DNA of 64,000 bases from Ceratodon purpureus (Eukaryota; Streptophyta; Bryopsida; Pseudoditrichales; Ditrichaceae). This document shows, one piece after another, positions 9,688 through 19,518 of the stretch (the first letter of the stretch is position 1; every line of letters starts with the position of its first letter). The translations under genes were made by a program, and so were the position numbers. Location: positions 14,970,892 through 15,034,891 of the forward strand of contig CM026424.1 in assembly GCA_014871385.1 (NCBI GenBank), in the 5' to 3' direction. The notes below the pieces were generated by a model, which was given only the letters and a program-made list of their open reading frames with translations, was not told the origin of the DNA and ran no database searches.

Positions 9688-11883
9688 TCACTTCTTTGTC
9701 TTCTTGTGGCTCTCCTGCTCGCGATCCTTCGACCTGGTCACCCGCGGCTCTGATCCGCCCGCCTCTGCTGCTCGTGCCGCCTTGCGTCTAGCACTCCGTT
9801 CCGCCTTTGACTCCCTCTCCTGAGCCTCCAAAGACAACCGGGTAACGATCCGGGGCTTGGGAGAATTGGGCGATTTCGGGATCATATGTGCGGGAGGGGT
9901 TCCGGACGTCGGAGTCTGAGTTTCAGTTCCGGTGGTCCTGACCGGAGAGCTCCCATGCGTCTCTGAGTCGGACTCGGAAATCGGAATCGGCTCCTTCCTT
10001 TTCCGCAACCTCCGGAAATCACCGACAGTGTTCGGAGGGGAACCCGCTGCTGGCGTTCCGGTGGGAGTAGGCGTCACCGTTCCGGTCTTGGCTGTGGGTG
10101 AAGGAGTCAATCCCCCCTCCTGAGTTACTCGGGTCCGTCCGGGTGGTGAAATAGGTCGTCCCCATTCCGGTCCCGCTACCTCCCCTCGGTAATTCGCAAT
10201 GATCACTTCCTCTCCGAGTCGTGGAAGAACATCCGGCGGCACGGTCCGAGTCACCTGTTCCGAAACCGTCCTCTCCTCGATCCGCCTCTCGGTGACTGTC
10301 GTTCCGGTCACCTCCACCTGTCCTCTGGGGATCGCGCAGCTCTGCTGGACTGTACTGGTTCCGGGTGACGCCACTGGTGCTTGGTGTTCCCGGATCGCCT
10401 CCGCAATCGTCCGATTTGTCATGGCGGCCTCTTCGACCGTCATCTGTTCTGCTGCTTGGAGGTTACTCCCTATCGGGGTTCGGAACCCCACTCCGCGAGA
10501 TTCTCCTACCACGGCACGAGAGGGCGATCCGGGGAGCGGAAGACCCCGGCCAGCGACTACGAGACTGGGACTTCCGGTGCTCGGATTGAGCAGCTGCCGG
10601 ACCTTCTTCAGGATCATGTTCATCGAGTGCTCGCATTTGGAGAGGATCTTGATGATCTTCTGCTTGTCCTCGAAATCAGCCGGCTGCACTACGTTCTCAT
10701 CAAACAGCCGGGCCTTGTTGATTACCGCTCCCGAACTTCCCACCAACTTCCGAAGCTCCCCCAAAGTCTCCTCCTGCTCGGCGTGGAACTTACGGATCTC
10801 GTCACTCTTTGCCGCCAGCTCCTTCGTCAGCTCCTGCAACTGAAGCTCCAGCCGCTTCTTCTCACTCCGGAGAGTTGGGGCATCCTTCAACAACTCCACT
10901 TCTCGGATCACCTCTTCCGGTAAGCACCCTCCCAGCGCTGTACAGACCCTTCGGAACAGGGTTTCGATCCGATCATAAGAAGCTTGAGCCCGGTGAGTCT
11001 CCTCCCGAATCCCCCGAAACAGGTCCACCGGAAATCCCCGATCGGAACTGACCTCTCTCCGTTCCGGATCTCCCCGGGCCGTAGACGGCTCCGCATGTCG
11101 TGACGCAGGCTGCTCCGATCGCGATCTGGACTGAGCCCTAGTAGCGCCAGGGTTCGGAACCTCCCTCGTATCGTCCTCATCTTCCGAGTCCGTTGTATCC
11201 GAGGGCTCACCTCGCGGATCGGGTTCCATTCCGGGCGGAATCTCTGAGAAGTTGAGGCAGTTCTTCGCGTGCGTATACGTCTCGTCCTCCTTATCGGTCA
11301 GCAAGTCATACGCATGGTAAAGGTGAAACAGGTAAGGGGAGAGTGGGGTCGGCTTCTTTCCGATCGTCGGAACCATCTTCTGCACCACTTCCGCCATGAG
11401 TGCAGCCCAATTCACCGGACGTTCTCCTGTATACGCTCCGAGGATGGTATTCCCGACCGTAATGGTAACTTGTGCCGGTTTCTGCGGATACAGGATCGGA
11501 ACGAGGAAAGCTAAGACCTGCCTCTGCCTCCTATCCTTGCAGGCGTCTATCTCGTATCCATTGTTTCTATGGATCTTCCCGTGGAACCTATCCTGCACGT
11601 ACTGATCCGTCCGGGTCGCCCAAAGGAGTCCCTTCTGCTCGAAACCGTAAGCTTCCGCCCACTGTTCCGCATTCCACAGCGTGGGCTTGCCTCGGATCGT
11701 ATTATCCCACCGGTTGTCCGGACCTTCCAGGACCTCCCTCACCATCACCTCACTCTTCAGTAACCACGGCCGTGCCAACAATCCCTCACACCTCATCCGA
11801 GTGAGGTCGGTGATCAGTTCCTCCATATCCGATTCCTTCACTGGAGTTCCGGGGCTAAGGACGCAACACTGCACGCGCGCCAT
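9688..11883 (-). CDS. LTR-encoded protein of unknown function, 731 aa
   Basis: Intact frame from a true ATG (11881-11883) inside the 5' LTR, about 150 bases after a TATA box, so it would be the first frame on the genomic RNA. I do not recognise a named family with confidence. Visible parts: a globular N-terminal half (~1-215), in which QRQVLAFLVPILYPQKP and VTVGN-type stretches recall proteins carried by other seedless-plant retroelements as far as I remember; an acidic stretch (DTTDSEDEDD, ~230); a predicted coiled coil (~345-400, KKRLELQLQELTKELAAK); a Pro/Ser/Thr-rich region; and a Lys/Arg-rich tail that could act as a nuclear signal. No zinc knuckle, protease, signal peptide or membrane segment is seen. 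It might be an extra gag-like or regulatory factor. Confidence 0.75.
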   Translation of the reverse strand: MARVQCCVLSPGTPVKESDMEELITDLTRMRCEGLLARPWLLKSEVMVREVLEGPDNRWDNTIRGKPTLWNAEQWAEAYGFEQKGLLWATRTDQYVQDRFHGKIHRNNGYEIDACKDRRQRQVLAFLVPILYPQKPAQVTITVGNTILGAYTGERPVNWAALMAEVVQKMVPTIGKKPTPLSPYLFHLYHAYDLLTDKEDETYTHAKNCLNFSEIPPGMEPDPRGEPSDTTDSEDEDDTREVPNPGATRAQSRSRSEQPASRHAEPSTARGDPERREVSSDRGFPVDLFRGIREETHRAQASYDRIETLFRRVCTALGGCLPEEVIREVELLKDAPTLRSEKKRLELQLQELTKELAAKSDEIRKFHAEQEETLGELRKLVGSSGAVINKARLFDENVVQPADFEDKQKIIKILSKCEHSMNMILKKVRQLLNPSTGSPSLVVAGRGLPLPGSPSRAVVGESRGVGFRTPIGSNLQAAEQMTVEEAAMTNRTIAEAIREHQAPVASPGTSTVQQSCAIPRGQVEVTGTTVTERRIEERTVSEQVTRTVPPDVLPRLGEEVIIANYRGEVAGPEWGRPISPPGRTRVTQEGGLTPSPTAKTGTVTPTPTGTPAAGSPPNTVGDFRRLRKRKEPIPISESDSETHGSSPVRTTGTETQTPTSGTPPAHMIPKSPNSPKPRIVTRLSLEAQERESKAERSARRKAARAAEAGGSEPRVTRSKDREQESHKKTKK

Positions 11884-12034
11884 CTCTACTCCTCACTTCT
11901 CTCCCTCTACGATCCGACAGCAAGAAACCCGGCAATCCAACTGCCGGTGAATCGGAAAAGACAAAGACACCTCACCGCTCTTTCACTCTCTACTCCCAGT
12001 TCGCAAAAAGGAACTCCAAACCCTAACACCCTCG

Positions 12035-12042
12035 CTTATATA
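12035..12042 (-). promoter_or_regulatory. TATA box of the 5' LTR promoter
   Basis: Minus-strand TATATAAG, same as at 2324-2331. Initiation about 30 bases downstream (near 12005) would put nearly the whole LTR open frame in the R-U5 part of the transcript. Confidence 0.55.
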
Positions 12043-12407
12043 CCCCAGGCATAATAAACGCTGTGGCGGCCCGTAATTGCAGCCGCCAACGTACCGGGGT
12101 AAACGCCTATCCGAGTCATGATGACTTCCGCGTCGCTTCGGATCCTTGACGCGGTTACAGTAACGGTCAGTACTCGGATCGTCCACCCGTTCCGTATCTT
12201 ATCTTCCGAGTTTCCGAAATCCAGGTTCCGGGAACACTTCCTACGTTAACTGTTTTAACGTTTCTGGAGTATCCGATTTGCGTTAACTACTAATGCTGCT
12301 AGTGTCTGGCCAGTTTTTACCTAATTAACCAAAAAAATGAAAAATAAATGGAATACTTACGCCGGCTGGGGCTTTTCCGGTTTATTCTGAGTTTCTCGGA
12401 TCCCACA

Positions 12408-15400
12408 ACTCCTTAGGAGTAAGAACGTAATTTGCTGCAGGTTTGAGCATTCTGGCTGGATTTTTCGGGTCCCTTACCATCCACAGATGTGGATGTACCC
12501 CCTCCCTTTCCATATCCCTCCTCACCTTCACGCTATCTTTCTCTTTAAATCCACATATAGTCTTTAAAATGTTTTCCGAGAAATTTTTCTCGCAATGCAT
12601 TATGTCCAACGAGTTCCTGATTTCTAAATGCTGCGTTCAAAACCAAAAAAAATTGGTTAAAACTAATGTCTATAATTATAATGTGTCCATTGTATCACTG
12701 GCTCGCTAAGTTTTATACATGACCACGGCTCATTCCAGTTCAGCAGACAACGTTATCAATTCCCACACACTGTTCGGTCGATTTCTAGTGCTAGCCTGAA
12801 GTAGGGTTATTACGTACATAATCGGAGGAGAACTGTCTCAGAAATCACTACTGATTTTTCCTTCTAAACTATTTTTACCCAGGTACAATCGATTGCAGAG
12901 TACGTACCCGAGAACGCATACTATATGATGACTGCACACCGTATTGTGGCACTTATCCGGGACTTCTGTTCTTAAGCGATACGTCTAGTATACATTACGT
13001 GTTACCATGTTCATTTTTAAGATACTACACACCGAGGTTTGATTACTTTAGCGACTTATGTGCTTCAATTAAATGTGACCTCTAATACCAACAGCCACGG
13101 TCCTCCCGTTGAACTGTCTAGTATCATGTTCACGTTAAAAACGAATACTGCGTTGGCAGACATTCACTAGCATATATAGTATTGTTCAGTTTACCGCAAT
13201 TTAACAAGGGCGTTGTAATCTATGGTTTCAATATCTTAGGTATGATTGTTTAAAAAAAAATATACAAGAAATTAATCACAATTACTAACGATAATGCAAT
13301 TGTTAGTACAAACACTCAGAAAGTAAAAGTCTGTTGGATGTGCCATTCACCTCCCAATACGGTAACTCGTAAAAAATACTCCACCTCTTCATGCCATAGA
13401 TCTTCGATGGATCAGTTTCTTTTTCTCTCTTTCTTTTCGATGAGGTACCGTTGGGATGGTTCGGTGCAGCGCTGTCTTGTTGGAATGACGTTGACGCAAA
13501 ACAGGAGCTCCTCCTCTGTGTAGCACCTTCGTTGTCATTAGATCTTTTTCTCTTTCTTTTCGAAGAGCTTCTGCTGGAATTCCCTTTCAAGTCTGTTTGC
13601 TGAGATGCCATGTTACCTTCTTTTCCTGATATGATAAATAGGTACAAGCAGTCAATGTTCCACCAAGTTCCTTCTATATAGCATGTATCCATCAGAAACC
13701 ATATTAACAAAATGGAAGGGGAGTTTCAGAATTACCTTGTCTGGATAAATAAGCACGGTACTTTAGGAATGCCGTTTTCTGCTCGGCAGGAGACTTCGTA
13801 ACAGGACTGCCCCTATTTTCTGACCGGCCCCCGAACACTCTATCGAACTGCGGAGACCTGAGGGTTGATGAAGAGGCAGCCATCTGCGTGAGTCCCGGTA
13901 CATAATTTTGCGAGACTCATACGCGTATGTCCCCCGAAGCTGCTCCCCACATGGAGGACAGGCGGTGTATCCTTGATGAGCAGCTCCTGAAACTGTACCG
14001 TACCCCGGGAAGTCGTGTGTAGAGTATAGAACTGCTGCTCTTAACTTGACAACACGTTCCCCTTCCGGCTTCAAAACGTCATAAGCGGCCACTCCTTTCC
14101 AGAGATCCTTCATCTCCTCTATCAACGGCCTCATCCACACGTCGAAATACTGAAAAGGAACCTGCGACCTTCCTGGAATCAGTAGAGTCAGTAACGTAAA
14201 GAATTTTTTAGTAATCAGCCATGGCGGTAGGTTCAGTAACGTCGCAATGACTGGCCATGCAGACCAACTCGACTTGTGCTGTTTGAAAGGACAAATACCA
14301 TCGCACGATATTTGTAGTCGAACATCCGTGTCCTCAGTCCCAAAACCCATGGTGTCGCACACCTCCGGACTCATGGCATCCATTTTCTTCCATGCGATAG
14401 AATCAGCGGGGTACCTCACTTTACCATCTTTGCTGGCGTTTTCCTTGTGCCAGCGGAGCAGCTTAGACAGAGCAGGAATTCTTAGAAACCTCTGCAACCT
14501 GGGCGTGACGGGAAAAAATCTTAATACCTTGAGAGGCCGTGTTCTATTTACCATGTCGCGATACCTAGGGGAGTCGCAAACTGGGCACCGGTCCAGACCT
14601 TTTGTCTCCTCGTCGTCGAAGAGAACGCAACGAGTAGGGCAGCCTTCGATGTTCTTAAAGTCTAACCCTAGGCGATTGGTGAGAGCCTTTGCCTGGTACA
14701 GAGACCCAGGTAAACAGTTATCAGGAGGCAAGAGACATTTAATCGTTGCAAATATATCATCTGCTGCCTTACTGGTTATTCCCGAGTGTGTGGCCACAAG
14801 ATTCACGACCATCACTGTTGCACCCAATTTCGACGTAGAGGTTCCGTTGTATAGTAACCGCATGGCGTCTTCGAGTGATTTTGCATCTTGCGCCCGCTCA
14901 TTCTCCAAACGCTCTCTACTTCTTTCATCTTGCCAAGAGTCGTCACTGTAGTGAGGGGCGCTACCGGTATGAGCATGTGTAGCACCACATTCGACATCAT
15001 TAGGGAAGGTGGTTCCGTCGTGTGTACCCTGTGCCTCTTCTGTATTCGTTCCAGTGAAGTACTCTGCTCCTTTTGTTGCATGAACATCCTTATCAATGTT
15101 TGGTCTGTCGTCTTCATTGATACCAGTGATGTCATCAGTTGTTTGCAAAGCTGTCATCGCTATCTCGTTGAGTGTGTTCTCCGTAGCTGCTGCTTCCTCC
15201 ACCTGCTGATAGATGTCTTGTAGCATATCTCGCATGTGTAGACCATTATCATGCTCTCGTGGCGCTCTCAGTGCTTCAGCAATCTTCTCCGCAGAATCCC
15301 GCTCCCACTCCTCATCGGAAGAGTCAGGGTCATGTGGCCCTCTCCAAGTTCGGCAGTCGGGTGATCTCCCGAATTTAATTAGGTGTCTCTCAATTTCTGT

Positions 15401-15556
15401 AATGACGATAGCGCGCCCGGTTCCTCTATGGTGAAGACATGGACAGGGAATCTTTGAAAACCCGTACCGCGACGCTCTTTCTTTGTCTCGTAACCAAAGC
15501 TTGTTATCTCTATCTCTAACCCTTCGCGGGTCAGATAGAGGTAACTTCTCAGACAT
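12408..15556 (-). pseudogene. CACTA transposase, tnp2 type, broken by LTR insertion and a frameshift
   Basis: Would cut and join CACTA ends. The first coding exon starts at ATG 15556 (directly after a possible acceptor) and runs to ~13736. It shows an N-terminal C-x-C/H domain, RCPVCDSPRY, LRFFPVTPRLQRF, a RYPADSIAWKKMDA block and TLLIPGRSQVP, all tnp2 landmarks. Near 13875 the frame shifts by one base, since the other frame continues through QFDRVFGGRSE to a good donor. A second exon (~13634-13345) has a Ser/Lys-rich linker and RWSIFYELPYW. A third (~12613-12408) has LDIMHCEKNFSENIL and runs straight into the Ty3 LTR, so the last residues before the stop are LTR-derived. The rest of the gene lies left of the retrotransposon, outside the window. 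Confidence 0.85.
12614..13344 (-). other. Intron of the CACTA tnp2 gene
   Basis: About 730 bases of AT-rich sequence between the ELPYW exon and the LDIMHCEKN exon. No coding potential was seen on either strand. The exact donor is unclear because the best phase-consistent GT lies inside the ELPYW block. Confidence 0.5.
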
Positions 15557-16839
15557 ACTGCAGAAGAAAAACATTCATGTATTAGTAAACTGTACTTTTA
15601 GTGCTTCGGTCTGTCTTTAACGTTCGACAATAACCTTGACACTATTAAAACATAGATTACTCTCCCCCAAAAAATCTATGTCATTCAGAGGAACGGGTTT
15701 GAAATCATGAAATTCTTATGCTTTGATCTCGACTAGTCATAGCGTATCTGAAACATGACATAAAAATTGACACGTATTCAGAAAGGATTTTATAACATTT
15801 ATAAGAAGGTCCTAGAGCAACACTTCACCTGGAAGCACAAGTCTCATTCACATCTCCGTTCTTCTGCGGATGACTTCAAATAAATTCAGAATCGGTGGTT
15901 GTATCCTTCTTATCTTGAATCCAGTTCTGTAACTGAAACTGACCTCTCCTGTTGCACTATGACTTCTGTGGCAAGTTTTCGAAGGAGGATGGTGCACACA
16001 GTCAGCTAGTGTACATTCAAACAGTACAAACACTATGTTAAAACGTATCTTTACTTCGATAAGGGCAATAGAACAGCACTTACGGATGCCTACGCTAATT
16101 TTAGGTTAACGACCATGCCACTGACCACAAACAGTCGTGAACCCTAATCACACCACCATCAAACATAAACTCAAACAAGCAATTACAGTATTAAATTACA
16201 AAGCAGAGTGCAGTTCAACAGTGGCGTCTGAATTCGAAAACAACCTCTTTGTCAATTCACTTCACAAAATTCATGAGTTCACAAAACTTCAATCAACTAT
16301 TCCATAGAGCAGGTGAGAGATGGTACCTTTCCTCACATCCTGAAGTTCCCATGTGACTCCGCACCCTGTTTCCAGGTCCAGACTGGCGGCATTCACGATT
16401 GTGGGGTGTCAATCGTAATATAATAAGAGCTTACCACATACAAGAAATGGTTAGGCGAGTACAGTCAGATGGAAGATTGACGGCTTGATCTACAATGCGA
16501 GAGGAACAAGAAGGTGAAGACGGAGATACCGCAAATGGATATACAGCTGTTCTATGCGTCTGATAACTGGATGTGTTGAGTCTGTAAATCATAAAAGTTT
16601 CTAAATCCACTGCCAATTAACTTGCAGTTGTCACAGTCTTGAGGAGGGTTAACGTACCTTAGGTCGAAGAGTATGCGGAAACGATGAGAGTCCACTCTTG
16701 TAATCTTCTTCGCGACGACGTCGTTCCTTTGCTGCGCACAATTTACTTCCTACGCTGATAGTCGCTTTGAATTCTTCTACCTACAGCAAAGCACTCTTCG
16801 TTTCCTGCATCTTTGGGAGAGAAAGTGAACGTTGTAGGC
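15557..16839. promoter_or_regulatory. Divergent promoter region between the two CACTA genes
   Basis: About 1.3 kb separating the minus-strand tnp2 start and the plus-strand TnpA-type start. No convincing frames are seen. It may hold leader exons, because the tnp2 ATG sits next to a possible splice acceptor (pyrimidine-rich, then CAG) at 15558-15560. No motif beyond that could be assigned. Confidence 0.4.
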
Positions 16840-18694
16840 ATGTCCCGGAAGAGAGTCAGTGAGGATTGTGACGGAGATGATTATGATGCAATAGAATCAG
16901 AGGATAATGAGGAGCTTCCCAATGAGTACGAGATGGAGCGTGCTGCGATCATAACACATAACCAGGCATACTTACAGCCGTGTGTTGATGCCGCTAACGC
17001 ATTGTGAGAGGCTTTATATACCACAAACCCTAGAGCGTCTGAGCTTCTGACCGTAGATGTCCGCCACGTGTGTTTTTCTGCGGTTCTGATATAATTTCGT
17101 TGGATGAGTGTGTTCTGTAAATGTTTGCGTTGGGATTTGTTTCGGCTTTACTAGACTCAGCATCGTATTGTTCAACATTTGTTCATCTAATGTATAGGTA
17201 TTGTTTCTTCACAGGAATTGCGGTCTCGTTCAGCAGCGCCCGAAGAATCGAAAGGGGCGGGACCCTGGCAGAGAAGTTCCTCAGCGTAGGAGCGAACGCC
17301 TGGAAAAATCCGCCGTAGAGGAGCGGAGGCATGCCTCTTCTTCAAACGATGAGGCCAACATTGATGACGACGTCGCTGTTAACGGAGGTAGTTCGAACGA
17401 TGCTGACCTATCAGGTAACGTTTTGTTATGCCAGACGACAGCCAGCTCTAATTTTACGTGATTTCGGCTGTGGGTTTTCGTTGTTTTTTACTCCAGTTTT
17501 GCTTACTTGTGGGAAAACCTTGGGTTACATTATCGGGATGACGTTCCTGACTTCCACATGCTTTATAGCACTCATATGTTGTTCTTAAAGATTGTCTTTA
17601 TTCCCAAGCGAAACGCGCTGTAGGGTTCTGTGATTGTCCTGTGTTACAGTATCAACGAAGTAATCGTAAAATGTCAGTATGTTACAAGTTTGCATCATGT
17701 GTTTGATACAGACTACAGACAGAGAGATGTTCCATACGACACAGCAGAGAATATGGGTCGTTACCGAAGGAAAAACTGTACTGCCGAGAATCCGCAGCAT
17801 ACTTCTAGGGTTCCTAAACCAAGGAAAGACACAGATTCTCAAGGCGGAGTCAATGCGCACGACAGTATTGGTTCGGGGAGAGGATCTGGGCGAGGTACTC
17901 GTTTCCCTGGAGGCAATCAATTGCCGTCTTCGTCGTCATTGCCAAACTCGACGCCCACGACTTACACATGGGTACCTATTCCCCAGAATCAGTCTGGCAC
18001 GGAATATTTTAATCTCGCAGGTAGTGTGCCAGTAGGGGGGTGTCATGGGAATTGACAATTCCTTCCCACACCGCATAACCCTAACGTCATTCTAAATCAA
18101 GATGGGGCAATGTTAATGAACCAGAGCAGTGCAGCTTCATTGTCCACTTCGATCAAGGCGGAATCTCTAAAACGTAGAGAACGGAGAGCAAACAAAAGGG
18201 AAGCGGAGGATAGTGCGAGGAAAAGAGAGAAGAGTGGCTTGAGACCTTTCGTAGTGGAAGTTAAACCAGACGGACTGATTGACAGCAGCTGCGATGGTCA
18301 TTTGAAATGGCAAGAAAACATTCGAGATGTGACTCCTCGAATTCTCGACATGAGCGTTATCAGGTACGACGATCAAAATGAAAGTTCCAAAACTAGACTT
18401 CGTGACAGTCTGAGGTGTAAATTTGAGTTTGTAGGGAACGAGGTATCAGACAAGTCTTTGGACACGATGATAAAAACGTGGCTGAGAAAGGACCGGGAAC
18501 GCATGAAAAGAATCCATGGTGGAAAATCAGAGGCTCCTCAGCGATACACCGATAATTAGTGGGATTCGATGAGGAAGTATTGGGGATCTCCTTCTTCAAA
18601 AGTGCTGTCAAACAAAATGGCAGAGACGAGGAAGAAGGTTCAAAACAATCCTAGAGTAGGTCGTCTGGGTTATGCCGGAAAAAAAGCGAAACTG
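16840..18694 (+). pseudogene. CACTA TnpA-like (Transposase_24 type) gene, 5' part, with an in-frame TAG
   Basis: Accessory CACTA protein that in known systems binds subterminal repeats. Exons inferred with matching phases: 16840 to ~17003 (acidic start MSRKRVSED), 17215-17414, 17712-18020 (Ser/Gly/Arg-rich), and 18102-18694 carrying the Transposase_24 core (RPFVVEVKPDG, IRDVTPRILD, FVGNEV...). In this core a TAG at 18557-18559 stops the frame, but the same frame goes on with WDSMRKYWGSP...SNKMAETRKK, the expected continuation (W..YW then the N-R motif), to a GT at 18695. The stop is therefore a nonsense change in a real exon. The gene resumes at 35122 beyond the inserted MULE. Confidence 0.75.
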
Positions 18695-18834
18695 GTTAGT
18701 ATCTGATATTTTCATGCATTCAATGAATGATTAGTTTATAACTCAACGACTTTTGCTATGAATGAGATAAATTAAACAGGCATAGCATTGTTTATCACAG
18801 AAAGGCTTGTAACAGTTTTATTACTTCTGGTTGA

Positions 18835-18846
18835 TCGTGTAATAGG
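18835..18846. repeat. Left target-site duplication of the MULE
   Basis: TCGTGTAATAGG, repeated exactly at 35111-35122. Twelve bases match; MULE duplications are usually 8-11 bases, so one or more end bases may match by chance. Confidence 0.85.
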
Positions 18847-19040
18847 GGGGAAAGTTAGCATGTGAGCGGAGAGCGGAGAGCGGAGAGCAGAGAGCAGAGA
18901 ATGGAGAGCAGAGATTTGACATTTAGCCAAATTTTTTAAAGCAAAGTAAACCCTATAACCGTGGAAAAAAACTAAAAAAAGGTATGGTTTTTTTACTTTT
19001 TTTAGTAAAGGAGCGTATTCCCGTGGAATTCAGGGATATG
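18847..19040. repeat. Left terminal inverted repeat of the MULE
   Basis: Starts GGGGAAAGTTAGCATGTGAG, then about seven AGAGC(G/A)G heptamers. Further in, CCGTGGAAT and TCAGGGATATG (~19020-19043) recur inverted near 34880-34915. Similarity to the right end is imperfect and interrupted. Confidence 0.75.
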
Positions 19041-19224
19041 TCTGGTAAAAATTTTCTTACGTTTTATTTTTTCGGTACAAATTAGGGCTGATGTCATGAT
19101 GACGTCATCCATTCAATCCTTTAGATTTGGTCCCTTATTGGATCTAGATAGAAGTATTCCAGCATCATGTTCTTAGATCAGAACATTAAATATTGAATAG
19201 AAAAGTAAAGGAAAAAAAAAATCA

Positions 19225-19302
19225 CAAAAGCTAAAGTTTATGGTCTGAAACCTTAAACTTTATGGTCTGAAAGCTAAAGTTTATGGTCTGGAACACTAAA
19301 TT
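19225..19302. repeat. Short tandem repeats, TTTATGGTCTGAAA-type
   Basis: Three diverged copies of about 23 bases built on CTAAAGTTTATGGTCTGAAA, in the subterminal, gene-free 19.04-19.5 kb part of the MULE. Possibly protein-binding subterminal repeats. Confidence 0.5.
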
Positions 19303-19518
19303 TTGAGCATTTATTTTATAACATTTCACTCTTCGTGTTATATTTTGAGCTTCACAGTTGGCGTTTCATCCTTTACATAACCCGAGACGAATTGGAAATG
19401 AGAAACATAACTACTTTAAGATGTTTGGAGTAGAGTAGACGAAGGAATAGGCAATGAACTCCAATTCAATCAAATCAAATCAAATGCAAACAATGAAAGA
19501 CCGAAGCCTCGTTCAAAC

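Larger units (their letters stand above)
1..12407 (-). mobile_element. Ty3/gypsy LTR retrotransposon, young, 3' LTR truncated by window edge
   Basis: Positions 1-2696 repeat at 9712-12407 with a constant offset of 9711, and gag, pol and integrase lie between them on the minus strand. In element order: 5' LTR 12407-8754, tRNA-Asp primer site 8743-8726, gag 8555-6885, protease/RT/RNase H 6878-3681, integrase 3659-2733, purine-rich tract just before 2696, then the 3' LTR from 2696 off the left edge. The LTR ends are TGTGGG...CGACA. The right-hand junction falls inside a CACTA tnp2 coding exon, so this is the last insertion of the nest. The RT box reads FIDDF, and the integrase tail ends NGSRVKNY without a visible chromodomain, which fits the non-chromoviral (Tat/Athila-like) side of Ty3 elements. 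The outer flank and second target duplication are outside the window. Confidence 0.95.
8754..12407 (-). repeat. 5' LTR of the Ty3 element (complete, about 3.65 kb)
   Basis: Bounded by TGT/ACA ends: on the plus strand TGTCGGAA at 8754 and TCCCACA ending at 12407. The inner edge is set by the primer site and the outer edge by the end of identity with the left copy. It is long for an LTR because it carries a 731-codon frame (9688-11883) just downstream of a TATA box. The next five bases, ACTCC at 12408-12412, are the candidate target duplication; the partner copy is outside the window. Beyond 12407 the sequence is CACTA tnp2 coding DNA. Confidence 0.93.

Noticed and set aside
14247..15434. Plus-strand frames of 70-234 codons across the tnp2 exon
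   Set aside because: Shadows of the transposase, whose motifs are clearly on the minus strand.
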